The notes: a model not told the origin generated them from the sequence alone. Positions 31,562 through 46,481 are shown, counted from the first letter of the stretch. The stretch: 64,000 nucleotides of DNA from an uncultured bacterium (GCA_913050325.1 CAJWZP010000003.1:62001-126000); one strand, 5' to 3'. Numbers and translations: made by a program.

Positions 31562-33667
31562 TTATAGATAAACTTTTCTTGGTTTACCAGCTGATTCTTG
31601 TTCACCAACTATGCCATCTCTTTCCATCATTTCTATTATATTTGCAGCTCTGTTGTAACCAATCTTTAATCTTCTTTGTATCATAGAAATTGATGCCTGT
31701 TGCGTTTGTTTGATTATTTCCAATGCTTGATCATATAATGGATCTTTCTCAATATTTAATTCATCATTTTCAACATTATCGTTAATAAGTTTTGTAATAT
31801 CAGAATTATAATCGGGTTTGCCCTGGATTTTTAAATGGCTTGCTATATTTTCACGTTCTTTGTCTGATATGATTGAACCCTGGATTCTTATTAAATTATT
31901 TGGAGGTTGCAATAAAAGCATATCCCCTTTTCCTAAAAGCTCCTCAGCACCAGAGGAATCAAGAATAATTCGAGAATCAGTCTTTGAAGATACAGCAAAA
32001 GATATTCTTGCAGGAAAATTGGCTTTTATGAGTCCAGCCACTACATCAGCCGATGGTCTTTGACTTGCAACAATTAAGTGAATACCTGCCGCTCGAGCCA
32101 TTTGAGATAATCTTGTTATTGACTCTTTAATTTCATTAGGAGCTACAAACATTAAATCGGCTAGCTCATCAATTATTATAACTATGTATGGTAGAACATC
32201 AGTTTTACTGTCATAATCAGAGCTATTTTTAATTTTATTATTATATGAATCAATGTCTCTAACACCTATATCAGAAAGTAATTTATATCTTGTCTCCATT
32301 TCTTTAACAGCCCATTTTAAAGCTGCGGCAGATTTTTTTGGATCGGTAACTACTGGATGAAGTAAATGAGGAATATCTTCATATCCAGATAATTCTAACA
32401 TTTTTGGGTCGATCATTATGAATCTTAAATCTTGTGGGCTTGCTTTATAAAACATACTGGCAATTATGCTATGGAGAAAAACACTTTTACCTGAGCCTGT
32501 AGTTCCTGCAATCATTAAATGTGGAGCTTTTTTAAGATCCATAAACATAGGTGAACCTGAAATATCTTTTCCTAAAGAAATAAAAATTGGGCTAGTATCT
32601 TTTTTGAACCTATCTTTAGATAAAAGCTCTTTAAGATAAACGGTTTCTCTATTTTCGTTAGGAACTTCAATTCCCACTACATCTTTTCCTGGAATAGGAG
32701 CAACTATCCTAACTCTTGTTGCTTTAAGAGACATTGCTAAATCATTAGATAGTGAAGCAATTTTATTTATTTTTGTTCCAGCTTGAGGTTTATATTCATA
32801 CATTGTTATAACTGGACCTGGTTTGATTTCTGTTATTTTTCCTTCAATACCAAAATTTAAAAGTTTTTCTTCAATATTTTTTGCTTTTTCAATTGCGACA
32901 GTTTTATCATACGGAAGCTTAGGCTTGTTTGGTTCATCAAGTAGTGTAAGAGCTGGTAATTTATAATTTGAATAATAGTCTTTATTTTTTGCTTTTAGTG
33001 ATACATTATTTTCATTTTCTACTTTCTCAATTATTAATTCTTCTTCTGGAACTTTATCTAAATCCTTATCAATATTTATTTTAATTTTATTATCACTCTT
33101 ATTTACATCACTAACCTTTATATTAGATTTTCTAAATGAAAGTTTTTTAAATAATTTTTTTACAATGTTTATAACATTAGAATTTATTTGTATGATTGAA
33201 AATATAGATAAAAAAATATAAAAGATTGTAGTTCCTATGCTTCCAGATAATTTGATTATTAAAAAATCCGTAATCTTATAAGAAATGAACCCAATAATTT
33301 TATAATTATCAAATAATGTTATGTACTCCCTAAATATAAAAATTAATCCTCCTAAAGAAACTGATAATAAGAAAACAAAGAAAGTTTTTTTAATTATATT
33401 TTCATCTTTTTTATTTGAAAAATAATTTAATAATTTATATAATCCGTAAAGAGATATAATTAAACCTGATAAGCCAAAATAATAATAAAATCCTGAAGAA
33501 ATATAAGATCCATAATATCCTATAACTTGTTGTTTATTTTCAATATCAAGCAATTCAATAAAAATTCCAATTGTTATTATTAGAAAAGTTAGTAGTCCAA
33601 ATATTACTAAAATATATTGAGGTATTATTTTTAAAAAATTATTAAATTTATCTTTTATCTTTGACAT
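31562..33667 (-). CDS. ftsK: DNA translocase FtsK
   Basis: N-terminal TM helices, IAGTTGSGKSVFLHSI Walker A, ASQRPSADVVAGLIKANFPARISF, C-terminal gamma winged helix. Confidence 0.96.
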   Translation of the reverse strand: MSKIKDKFNNFLKIIPQYILVIFGLLTFLIITIGIFIELLDIENKQQVIGYYGSYISSGFYYYFGLSGLIISLYGLYKLLNYFSNKKDENIIKKTFFVFLLSVSLGGLIFIFREYITLFDNYKIIGFISYKITDFLIIKLSGSIGTTIFYIFLSIFSIIQINSNVINIVKKLFKKLSFRKSNIKVSDVNKSDNKIKINIDKDLDKVPEEELIIEKVENENNVSLKAKNKDYYSNYKLPALTLLDEPNKPKLPYDKTVAIEKAKNIEEKLLNFGIEGKITEIKPGPVITMYEYKPQAGTKINKIASLSNDLAMSLKATRVRIVAPIPGKDVVGIEVPNENRETVYLKELLSKDRFKKDTSPIFISLGKDISGSPMFMDLKKAPHLMIAGTTGSGKSVFLHSIIASMFYKASPQDLRFIMIDPKMLELSGYEDIPHLLHPVVTDPKKSAAALKWAVKEMETRYKLLSDIGVRDIDSYNNKIKNSSDYDSKTDVLPYIVIIIDELADLMFVAPNEIKESITRLSQMARAAGIHLIVASQRPSADVVAGLIKANFPARISFAVSSKTDSRIILDSSGAEELLGKGDMLLLQPPNNLIRIQGSIISDKERENIASHLKIQGKPDYNSDITKLINDNVENDELNIEKDPLYDQALEIIKQTQQASISMIQRRLKIGYNRAANIIEMMERDGIVGEQESAGKPRKVYL

Positions 33668-33754
33668 CTAGTTTTAGTATGAAAATAGCGAAGACTAAAA
33701 AATAAGTCAATATTTAATTTTCTTAATTTTTATTATTGAGTAAAATACTCCTGA

Positions 33755-34795
33755 ATGATATACAATTTATTAAAACCTTTAATTTGGAAAATTGACCCTG
33801 AAAAAGCACATGAGTTAGTAATAAAATTATTAAAATTAAACTTTTTAAGTGAATATACTTTAGATGATACAGAGCTACTTAATGTTAAGTTGTGTAATCA
33901 AACTTTTCCAACACCTGTAGGCCTAGCAGCAGGATTTGATAAAAACTTTGAGGTTTTTGATAAAATGTTCAATTTGGGCTTTGGATTTGTAGAGGGTGGA
34001 ACAGTGACACCATTACCTCAATCTGGTAATCCTAAACCAAGAATATTTAGACTTATAGAGGACGAAGCTTTAATTAACAGATTAGGCTTTAATAATGATG
34101 GTCTAGAGATAATAAAGAAAAATATAATAAATAAGCTTGATAGATTTAAACCTAACAAACTTGGCGTTAATATTGGTCCAAACAAAGACTCACACAATAG
34201 AATTTCTGATTATATTAAATGCTATAAATCTTTGGCTAAATATTCAGATTATATTACGATAAATATTTCATCACCCAATACGCCAAATTTGAGAAATTTC
34301 GAAAATAGTGAGATTGATGATTTATTATCTGAAATAAATCTTAATAAAAAAAATGAAAAAAATATCTTTATAAAATTATCACCAGATTTAGATGTAAAAA
34401 CTTTTGAAAAAACTTTAGATAAAATATTGAGTTACAAAATGAATGGGATTATTTTAACCAATACAACAATCTCTAGAAATAATAATTTAACTTCATCTTT
34501 ATCAACAGAAGAAGGAGGACTATCAGGAAAGCCACTAACCAGAACTTCGCTTGAAAGAATTTCACTTGCTTATAAATTAGTCGGTTCAGATATCCCAATA
34601 ATAGGTGTTGGAGGAATATTTAATTCTAATGATGCTATTGATAAAATTAAAGCAGGTGCGAGTGCAATCCAAATCTATACTGGCTTGATCTATAAAGGAC
34701 CTGGAATCGCAAGGGATATTAATAAAGGAATAAGTGAATATTTAAAAAGAAATGGGATGACCAATGTAATGCAGCTAATTGGAACTAGTCATTAA
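33755..34795 (+). CDS. pyrD: Dihydroorotate dehydrogenase (quinone, class 2)
   Basis: PVGLAAGFDKN, GFGFVEGGTVTPLPQSGNPKPRIFRL, ISSPNTPNLR, IGVGGIFN. Confidence 0.96.
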   Translation: MIYNLLKPLIWKIDPEKAHELVIKLLKLNFLSEYTLDDTELLNVKLCNQTFPTPVGLAAGFDKNFEVFDKMFNLGFGFVEGGTVTPLPQSGNPKPRIFRLIEDEALINRLGFNNDGLEIIKKNIINKLDRFKPNKLGVNIGPNKDSHNRISDYIKCYKSLAKYSDYITINISSPNTPNLRNFENSEIDDLLSEINLNKKNEKNIFIKLSPDLDVKTFEKTLDKILSYKMNGIILTNTTISRNNNLTSSLSTEEGGLSGKPLTRTSLERISLAYKLVGSDIPIIGVGGIFNSNDAIDKIKAGASAIQIYTGLIYKGPGIARDINKGISEYLKRNGMTNVMQLIGTSH

Positions 34796-35494
34796 GCTTT
34801 CTGCATTTTCAATCATTATGTTCTTACCATTAACAAATTTATTTTCTAAAATATAGTCAATTGAATTTAATATTGAATTAATACCATTTTTGCTTTTATA
34901 TTTATTTTTATAAATATTTTTAATTTTCTTATCATTAGGTTTTAAAATTGGTCCTAACTCTATAGAATTTACCCTTACATTATTTTTTAATTCTTTAGTT
35001 AAAGATTTTGTAAAAATTTGAATATAACTTTTTGATATTGAATAACTCATAAAACTTTTCCAAGGATTCTTAACAGCAACCGAATCACCAATATTTATTA
35101 TGTTGCCACCATTATCCTCTTGCATTAATTTCCCTAGTTCAACTGAAAGTAAAATTGGAGAAATCATATTTATATTAAATTGTTTTTTTATTCTTTTTAT
35201 ATTTAAATCATCTTTTTCAAAAATTGAAGCATTATTAATTAAAAGATCAATCTTACCAAACTTTGAGTAGCATTTATTAGAAAATTGAATAATATTTTGT
35301 GTATTAGAAAAATCATATTTAATAATTTTAGATTTTATATTTAAATTTTTTAAATGGTTTTTTAAATGCTTAGCTTCATAATCTGAAGAATTATAGTGAA
35401 TTATAAAAAAATATTTCTTCTTAGCTAAATGTAAAACTATTTCTTTACCAATTCTTTTACAACAACCAGTAACTAGTGCAATTTTATTATCCAT
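34775..35494 (-). CDS. Short-chain dehydrogenase, FolM/pteridine reductase-like
   Basis: ALVTGCCKRIGKEI (TGxxxRIG), LLINNASIF, YSISKSYIQ. Confidence 0.75.
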   Translation of the reverse strand: MDNKIALVTGCCKRIGKEIVLHLAKKKYFFIIHYNSSDYEAKHLKNHLKNLNIKSKIIKYDFSNTQNIIQFSNKCYSKFGKIDLLINNASIFEKDDLNIKRIKKQFNINMISPILLSVELGKLMQEDNGGNIINIGDSVAVKNPWKSFMSYSISKSYIQIFTKSLTKELKNNVRVNSIELGPILKPNDKKIKNIYKNKYKSKNGINSILNSIDYILENKFVNGKNIMIENAESLMTSSN

Positions 35495-35912
35495 AAATAC
35501 TAGTTTTTATTTCCTCAAATATATCTTTTTTTTCGTTAATTTCCCAAGAAATAAGATTCTTAAATTTAGAATCATATATAGAATAAATTAAATAAATCAT
35601 ATCAGGCCACGCATAAAGCTTATCAGTTTCTGATGCAATTGCAGGATGATTGGGATGTGAATGATAAATTCCAATTATTGCTTGATTATTTGACTTAGCA
35701 TAATCCTCAGCTTTTATATAATCACGAGGATTCAGTTCATATCTGTCTGAGGCTCTTTCTTTATTTAAATTTTCACAAATGTAGCTAGATTGAATAAAAT
35801 AATTACTTTCTTTTTTATTTCCAATTAGTACTCCACAAACTTCATGTGGAAATCCTTCCTCACAAATTTTTATTAAATCGTCATTGACTGATTTATTAAT
35901 TTTTACCACCAT
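35487..35912 (-). CDS. JAMM/MPN (Mov34, Mec-like) metallopeptidase
   Basis: HEVCGVLIGN and IIGIYHSHPNHPAIASETD (HxH-x-SxxD zinc motif). Confidence 0.9.
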   Translation of the reverse strand: MVVKINKSVNDDLIKICEEGFPHEVCGVLIGNKKESNYFIQSSYICENLNKERASDRYELNPRDYIKAEDYAKSNNQAIIGIYHSHPNHPAIASETDKLYAWPDMIYLIYSIYDSKFKNLISWEINEKKDIFEEIKTSIYG

Positions 35913-36844
35913 ACACCACCGCTAAGATATCGATAGCCACCATCTGGAATTACACAAACTACTATAGCTTGTTCTATTTTTTTAATTTCCTCTAAAGCGG
36001 CAAGAACTACTGCACCTCCAGAGTGTCCAACAAACATACCCTCATATTTAACTAATTTTTCCATTACATCATAAGACTCTTCAGTATTAGCCCAAAATAT
36101 TTCATCAAGATTACTTTCTTTATAGATTCCAGGAACAATTGATGAAGGTATATGTTTTAACCCTTCTAGACCATGTAAAGAATTATCTGGTTGAACTCCA
36201 ATTGTTTTTATATTGGGATTTTTTTCTTTTAAAAATTTAGAAGTCCCCATTGCAGTTCCCGAGGTACCGATACCAGATATGAAATGAGTAATTTTTCCAT
36301 CAACTTGATCCCATATTTCGGGACCTGTTGTACTATAATGAGCTAAAGGATTTGCCTCATTATTGTATTGATCAGGCATAAAATATTTATCGGGAAATTT
36401 AGAAGCCATTTTGCGTGCTTCTATTATAGCGCCATCTGAGCCCTCAAAAGGACTAGAGTAGATAATTTTTGCTCCATACGCTTGAAGAGTTTTTTTTCTT
36501 TCTATGTTTATATTTTCAGGAGTGACCAATTCAACTTTAAAACCTAATGCGGAGCCAATCATGGCATAAGCTATTGCAGTATTTCCAGACGATGAATCCA
36601 TGATTATTTTTTTTGAATTTAATTTTTTTTTATTTATTCCATCTTTTATCATTGAGAGGGCAGCTCTATCTTTAATTGAACCACCTGGATTAAACCATTC
36701 AGCCTTAATAAATATTTGCTTGTCAGATGACAAACCATTAAACCCATTTAATTTAATTAATGGTGTATCCCCTATAAGGTCTACTATAGAATTTATATTA
36801 TTTAATTGCTTAGACAGATTATCCATTAAAATTAAATTTAACAC
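35903..36844 (-). CDS. cysM: PLP-dependent cysteine synthase (CysK/CysM family)
   Basis: NPGGSIKDRAALSMI, MDSSSGNTAIAYAMIG, FISGIGTSGTAMGTSKFLKE. Confidence 0.92.
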   Translation of the reverse strand: MLNLILMDNLSKQLNNINSIVDLIGDTPLIKLNGFNGLSSDKQIFIKAEWFNPGGSIKDRAALSMIKDGINKKKLNSKKIIMDSSSGNTAIAYAMIGSALGFKVELVTPENINIERKKTLQAYGAKIIYSSPFEGSDGAIIEARKMASKFPDKYFMPDQYNNEANPLAHYSTTGPEIWDQVDGKITHFISGIGTSGTAMGTSKFLKEKNPNIKTIGVQPDNSLHGLEGLKHIPSSIVPGIYKESNLDEIFWANTEESYDVMEKLVKYEGMFVGHSGGAVVLAALEEIKKIEQAIVVCVIPDGGYRYLSGGVWW

Positions 36845-36850
36845 ATAAAA

Positions 36851-37567
36851 TTAAATGTTATGAAAATGAATTATTGATTTGAAGAAATTCAATCCCATAG
36901 TATTGTTGAAAATTGATTCACAAGCTCTTTCTGGATGAGGCATCATTCCAATTACGTTCCCCTTTTTATTCATAATACCTGCAATGTTCATAATTGATCC
37001 ATTAGGATTGGATATCTCATCTATCTTTCCATCCTCTCTTGAATATGAAAATATAATTTGATTGTTCTTAACCAAATCCTTTATTGTTTTTTTATCAGCA
37101 TAATAATTACCCTCAGCATGAGCTATAGGTAGTTTTATTACTTCTCCATTTTTATATTTTGATGTGAATCGAGATTTATTATTAATTTTTAAGTATTCAT
37201 CTTTACATAAGAATTTCAGACTTTTATTTTTTAATAAAGTACCAGGTAAAAGTTTTAACTCAGTTAATATTTGGAAACCATTACAAATCCCTATTACTGA
37301 GCCTCCTTTATTGGCAAAATCTATTATTTTATTAGCAATCTTACTTTGAGACGCTATAGATCCAGTCCTTAAATAATCTCCATAGGAAAATCCTCCAGGA
37401 ATAATTAAACAATCAATTTTATTTGGAATTGATTCTTGATGCCAAAGATAATCACAATTATGTTTTAAAATTTTTTTTATTACATAAAAACAATCTTTTT
37501 CACAGTTTGAACCTGGAAAATTAATAACTGCAAAATTAATTTTTTTCATCTTGAATGATATATTCAT
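36851..37567 (-). CDS. purQ: Phosphoribosylformylglycinamidine synthase subunit PurQ
   Basis: FPGSNCEKDC, IPGGFSYGDYLRTGSIA, GICNGFQIL, MMPHPERAC. Confidence 0.95.
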   Translation of the reverse strand: MNISFKMKKINFAVINFPGSNCEKDCFYVIKKILKHNCDYLWHQESIPNKIDCLIIPGGFSYGDYLRTGSIASQSKIANKIIDFANKGGSVIGICNGFQILTELKLLPGTLLKNKSLKFLCKDEYLKINNKSRFTSKYKNGEVIKLPIAHAEGNYYADKKTIKDLVKNNQIIFSYSREDGKIDEISNPNGSIMNIAGIMNKKGNVIGMMPHPERACESIFNNTMGLNFFKSIIHFHNI

Positions 37568-37796
37568 ATTTTTCTATGACTTCATTAACTAAAAGTTTTT
37601 TACATAGTTCTTGTACTTGTGAGTCTACAATTTTTTTATTTGGTGCTGAGATAATAAAATTAATTTTTTTACCCACTCTAAAGTTTGAGGCTTTTATATT
37701 CCCAGAATTTTTCAAGGATATTTCAATTGCCTCACCTTGGGGATCTAAAACATTTTTCAATGGCATTATGTCGATAATAATTTTATATCTTGGCAT
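37536..37796 (-). CDS. purS: Phosphoribosylformylglycinamidine synthase subunit PurS
   Basis: YKIIIDIMPLKNVLDPQGEAIEISLKN, upstream of and overlapping purQ. Confidence 0.92.
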   Translation of the reverse strand: MPRYKIIIDIMPLKNVLDPQGEAIEISLKNSGNIKASNFRVGKKINFIISAPNKKIVDSQVQELCKKLLVNEVIEKYEYIIQDEKN

Positions 37797-37797
37797 T

Positions 37798-38649
37798 CTA
37801 TTTAAAAAATCTTAATAGATTATTTAACTCCTCTAAATTTGTATATTTAATCTCAACTTTTCCTGAATTCGAATTCCCTTTTATTTTAGTTGATAATCCT
37901 AATCTATTTTCTAACTCTTTTCCAAGATTTAGTATGTAAATTTGATTTGAATCGTTTTCTTTTTTAACTTCTTCATTGTTATTTGCTTTGTATTTTTTTG
38001 AAATTTTTTCAACATCTCTGACACTTAAATTTTTTTCAAGAATAATCCTTGATACTTTCAGCATTTCTTTTTCAAAACCTATTGATAAAAGTGCAATAGC
38101 ATGACCCCTGCTAAGTTTTCCTTGGATAATTAAATCTTGAATTTCGTTAGGAAGCTCTAGAATTCTTAATGTATTTAATATGCTACTTCTTTTTTTTCCT
38201 ATTATTTGTGATATTTCTTCATTTGTTAATTTATAAATATCTATTAATTCTTTAATTGCCTTAGCAATTTCAATTGGATTCAAATCTTCTCTTTGTAAAT
38301 TTTCTACAAGTGCTAATTCAGAAAATTTCTTTTCATCCGCCTGAATTACTCTAACAGGGACTTTAGACAAACCAGCGATTTGCGCTGCCCTCCATCTTCT
38401 TTCCCCTGCAACTATTAAATACTTTCCGTCATTGTTATCTTTGATAGTTAAAGGCTGAATGATACCATGTTGTTTTATTGATTCTGATAAGTCAGTCAGT
38501 GATTCTTCATCAAAATTTTTTCTTGGTTGTTTATCGTTTGGAATAATATCAGAAATAAATACTTCATTTAAATTCCCAACTTTTGAGTTTTCACTTTCAT
38601 TGTTTGACCTTATTAAAGAATCTAATCCTTTACCAAGAGATTTTTTCAA
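37798..38649 (-). CDS. parB: Chromosome partitioning protein ParB
   Basis: LGKGLDSLI, PNDKQPRKNFDEESLTDLSESIKQHGIIQPL, AGERRWRAA. Confidence 0.96.
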   Translation of the reverse strand: MKKSLGKGLDSLIRSNNESENSKVGNLNEVFISDIIPNDKQPRKNFDEESLTDLSESIKQHGIIQPLTIKDNNDGKYLIVAGERRWRAAQIAGLSKVPVRVIQADEKKFSELALVENLQREDLNPIEIAKAIKELIDIYKLTNEEISQIIGKKRSSILNTLRILELPNEIQDLIIQGKLSRGHAIALLSIGFEKEMLKVSRIILEKNLSVRDVEKISKKYKANNNEEVKKENDSNQIYILNLGKELENRLGLSTKIKGNSNSGKVEIKYTNLEELNNLLRFFK

Positions 38650-39436
38650 CGTAACTTCCTCCGTTGTTAGTAATTATTTCTTTTGATAAATTCATGTAAG
38701 ATTTAGAACCTAGGCAATTTTTATCATAATCAAAAATACATTTTCCAAAACTAGGGCTTTCGGCAAGTTTAACATTTTTTGGAATCATTGTATTTAAAAC
38801 TTTTTCTTTAAAATAATTTTTAACTTCATTTACAACTGTTTTACAAATATTGTTTCTTGCATCAAACATTGTTAAAAGAAAACCTTCAATTCTAAGATTT
38901 TCATTTATTCTTTCTTTTACTAATTCAATTGTTTTATTTAACTGAGCTAATCCTTCCATAGCATAAAATTCGCATTGAATCGGAACTAGTATTGAATTTG
39001 CAGCAGATAATGCATTTATTGATAAGAGACTTAATGAAGGAGGACAGTCTATTAAAATATAATCATAAATTTCGATATCACTATTTTGAAACAATATCTC
39101 TTTTAATACGTTCTCCCTATTGTTTTTGTCAAAAAGTTCAACATCAGCACCCGACAGATCAGCAGTTGAAGGAAGAATATTAAAGCTTTTGTTGTCTGAT
39201 AATTGAATCTTTTTAATTATTTCAGATAAAATATTTCTCTCCATAATTAAATCATAAGTGTTTAAAGACAAATCATTTTTATCTATTCCTAGACCACTTG
39301 TAGCATTTCCTTGTGGATCTAAATCAATCACTAATATTTTTTTTCCTAAAAAAGCTAATCCAGCTGACAAATTTACTACAGTAGTAGTTTTCCCAACACC
39401 ACCTTTTTGATTTATTACTGAAATAATTTTAGGCAT
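38630..39436 (-). CDS. parA: Chromosome partitioning ATPase ParA/Soj
   Basis: INQKGGVGKTTTVVNLSAGLA, LVIDLDPQGNATSGLG. Confidence 0.97.
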   Translation of the reverse strand: MPKIISVINQKGGVGKTTTVVNLSAGLAFLGKKILVIDLDPQGNATSGLGIDKNDLSLNTYDLIMERNILSEIIKKIQLSDNKSFNILPSTADLSGADVELFDKNNRENVLKEILFQNSDIEIYDYILIDCPPSLSLLSINALSAANSILVPIQCEFYAMEGLAQLNKTIELVKERINENLRIEGFLLTMFDARNNICKTVVNEVKNYFKEKVLNTMIPKNVKLAESPSFGKCIFDYDKNCLGSKSYMNLSKEIITNNGGSYVEKISW

Positions 39437-39491
39437 TTTTACTATTATATAGTCAATTTTAACTATATTAAAAATATATTTTCAAACCTCC

Positions 39492-39517
39492 TTGACAATT
39501 AATGTGATTGATATAAA
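39492..39517 (+). promoter_or_regulatory. Putative rRNA operon promoter
   Basis: TTGACA, 14-nt gap, TATAAA upstream of the 16S leader; same geometry as the 5S promoter. Confidence 0.5.
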
Positions 39518-39543
39518 TTAATTAGCTCCACGTTTTCGTGGGT

Positions 39544-39559
39544 GGTATTTGAAAATTTA
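39544..39559 (+). promoter_or_regulatory. boxA-like antitermination element in 16S leader
   Basis: GGTATTTGAAAATTTA, near-identical to 41390-41405 before 23S. Confidence 0.55.
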
Positions 39560-39587
39560 TTAGAAGATACGTGTGAGTTTTTCGAGC
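39560..39587 (+). other. 5' arm of putative pre-16S processing stem (pairs with 41146-41173)
   Basis: TTAGAAGATACGTG...TCGAGC complementary to GCTCGA...CACGTATCTTCTTCTAA. Confidence 0.7.
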
Positions 39588-39616
39588 CAATTAAATTATT
39601 AAACAAAATCTTTTTT

Positions 39617-41127
<1,511 letters not shown>

Positions 41128-41190
41128 AACTGGAGTTATTCCAGTGCTCGAAGTAGCACGTATCTTCTTCTAAACATTCAACTTACAGCC

Positions 41191-41264
<74 letters not shown>

Positions 41265-41285
41265 TAAGATGAAGCTCTGAAACAG

Positions 41286-41358
41286 GGGGGTGTAGCTCAG
41301 TTGGGAGAGCGCCTGCTTTGCAAGCAGGAGGTCGTCGGTTCGATCCCGATCACCTCCA
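41286..41358 (+). tRNA. tRNA-Ala(TGC)
   Basis: GGGGGTG/CACCTCC acceptor; anticodon loop in cctgctTTGCAAgcagg. Confidence 0.97.
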
Positions 41359-41389
41359 GAACTCTCATCTTTGGCATTTTTAATGCTGT

Positions 41390-41405
41390 GTTATTTGAAA
41401 ATTTA
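41390..41405 (+). promoter_or_regulatory. boxA-like antitermination element in 16S-23S spacer
   Basis: GTTATTTGAAAATTTA, second copy of the 16S leader element. Confidence 0.55.
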
Positions 41406-41418
41406 AGAGAAGGCAATA
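41397..41418 (+). other. 5' arm of putative pre-23S processing stem (pairs with 44527-44548)
   Basis: GAAAATTTAAGAGAAGGCAATA vs downstream TATTGCCTTCTTTTAAATTTTT; inner stem 41467-41485 pairs 44498-44516. Confidence 0.7.
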
Positions 41419-41491
41419 GATATAACTTTGAGATTAATTTAATTAATTTCAATACCTTGGTGAAATGGATAAGTAAATATGTACTTTGTAG

Positions 41492-44495
<3,004 letters not shown>

Positions 44496-44642
44496 AGAGT
44501 ATGTATATACTTATTCATTTTCACATTATTGCCTTCTTTTAAATTTTTAAATTTCTAAAGATCTCTATTTAGTATTTTGTAAAGATTTTTTTAATATTCA
44601 TTTATCTTTGCAACTAATTTATCATTTGATTTTAAATTCATT

Positions 44643-45590
44643 CTATTTTTTTTTAAGATTTTCTTTTAATACTCTATGAATATTTTGTCCGAAGAATTTA
44701 TCAATAGTACTTTGTTTTATTTTATTTTTTTTTAACATATCACCAATTTTTTCAAAGTCTGATGGCTTTCTAATTTCTTTAGGAAAATCTTCAATTGGAG
44801 CGCCATCAATATCTGACCCTAAGCTTATATGATCTTCTCCACAAATATTTAATATATTTTTAAAGTGTGGAAAAATATCAGAAATAGAAACATTTTTTTT
44901 TGATGATATAAATTTATTATACAAAACTATTCCAATTACACCTCCACGATCTGAAATTTCTTTTAATTGTTTATCTTTTAAATTCCTTTCATGCCTTCTT
45001 ATTTTCTTACAATTTGAATGAGACGCAATTGGTATTAGCTTTGTTTCTTTTATAGCACTAATAAAGCTTTTTTCTGATAAATGTGATAGATCTAACGATA
45101 TACCTAAGTCATTCATTTTATTGATTAATTTTATACCATCTTTTTTTAAAGGACCATCTTTTGAAACTCCAAAAGCATACTTATTTTCATCATTCCATGT
45201 AAGTCCAATAGTCCTTACTCCTTTTTTGTAAAACATATTTAGATCTTTAATTTCATTTATAGGCTCAGCCCCTTCCATTAAAAAATATAAACCAATTTTT
45301 TTTTCAGGAATCTTATCTAAGTATTTTTTATTGGTAAGATGATAAAAATTTTTATATTTTTTAAAAATATTTTCATATAATTTTATTTGTGAAAGTGCCT
45401 CATCATAATATGCATCTCTTCTTCTATGAGAAACAAAAATAGTTGAAAAAATAATATTGATATTTGAATTAACTAATGAATCATGTGAAATCATGAGTTT
45501 GTCGATATTTTCTTCAAAGAGACGTCGATTGGCTCTTACTGAATAAGCAATATCTTGATGACAATCTACCAAAATAGAATTTCGATTCAC
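44643..45590 (-). CDS. Membrane dipeptidase (peptidase M19)
   Basis: LVDCHQDIAY, YFLMEGAEPI, GVRTIGLTWNDENKYAFG, LDLSHLSEKSF, SHSNCKKIRRHERNL, SLGSDIDGA. Confidence 0.9.
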   Translation of the reverse strand: MNRNSILVDCHQDIAYSVRANRRLFEENIDKLMISHDSLVNSNINIIFSTIFVSHRRRDAYYDEALSQIKLYENIFKKYKNFYHLTNKKYLDKIPEKKIGLYFLMEGAEPINEIKDLNMFYKKGVRTIGLTWNDENKYAFGVSKDGPLKKDGIKLINKMNDLGISLDLSHLSEKSFISAIKETKLIPIASHSNCKKIRRHERNLKDKQLKEISDRGGVIGIVLYNKFISSKKNVSISDIFPHFKNILNICGEDHISLGSDIDGAPIEDFPKEIRKPSDFEKIGDMLKKNKIKQSTIDKFFGQNIHRVLKENLKKK

Positions 45591-45614
45591 GAGAATATTA
45601 TAACAAAATTAAAT

Positions 45615-46481
45615 TTATAAAAGTGATTTAAGAGTTTCACCCATTTCTGCAGGGCTAGGTGATACCTTTATTCCTACTGATTCTAAAACGGTTTTCTTTT
45701 CTTCAGCCGACCCGGAACTACCAGAGACAATTGCTCCAGCATGTCCCATTCTTTTTCCTTTTGGAGCAGTTGCGCCAGCTATAAATGCGGCAACAGGTTT
45801 GTTAAAATTATCTTTAATCCAGTAAGCTGCTTCTTGTTCTGCACTTCCACCAATTTCGCCAATCATTATAACCCCGTGAGTTTCAGGATCATTATTGAAT
45901 AATTCTAGTATGTCTATGAATGTAGAGCCAATAATTGGATCCCCTCCAATTCCAACACAACTGGATTGACCAATACCTAGCTCGGTTAATTGCCATACCG
46001 CCTCATAGGTTAAAGTTCCACTTTTAGAGATTATTCCTATATTTCCCTTTTTATGAATATATCCAGGCATTATGCCTACTTTAGCTTCTTCAGGTGTAAT
46101 AACACCAGGACAGTTGGGACCTATTAGAGTTGAGCTTGAAGCATCTATAACTTTTTTAACACTAACTAAGTCATTTGTTGGGATTCCCTCTGTTATACAT
46201 ATGATAAGCTCGATACCTGCATCAGCGGCTTCTAATATAGCATCAGGAGCAAAAGCAGCAGGTACAAAGATTAGACTAGCATTTGCATTAGTCTTAGCTC
46301 TTGCATCTGATACAGAATCAAAAACCTTAAAGCCTTCTACTTCTGTACCTCCTTTACCAGGAGTAACTCCACCTACAACATTTGTCCCATATTCTCTACA
46401 TTGTGTAGCATGGAAAAGACCTTGGCTACCTGTTATCCCTTGGACAATTAATTTTGTATCTTTATTTACTAAAATACTCAT
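45615..46481 (-). CDS. sucD: Succinate-CoA ligase alpha subunit
   Basis: [57 protein letters not shown]-like motif. Confidence 0.96.
   Translation of the reverse strand: MSILVNKDTKLIVQGITGSQGLFHATQCREYGTNVVGGVTPGKGGTEVEGFKVFDSVSDARAKTNANASLIFVPAAFAPDAILEAADAGIELIICITEGIPTNDLVSVKKVIDASSSTLIGPNCPGVITPEEAKVGIMPGYIHKKGNIGIISKSGTLTYEAVWQLTELGIGQSSCVGIGGDPIIGSTFIDILELFNNDPETHGVIMIGEIGGSAEQEAAYWIKDNFNKPVAAFIAGATAPKGKRMGHAGAIVSGSSGSAEEKKTVLESVGIKVSPSPAEMGETLKSLL

Noticed and set aside
37798-39540. parS sites near parAB
   Set aside because: No convincing TGTTTCACGTGAAACA-like palindrome noticed; needs a computed motif search
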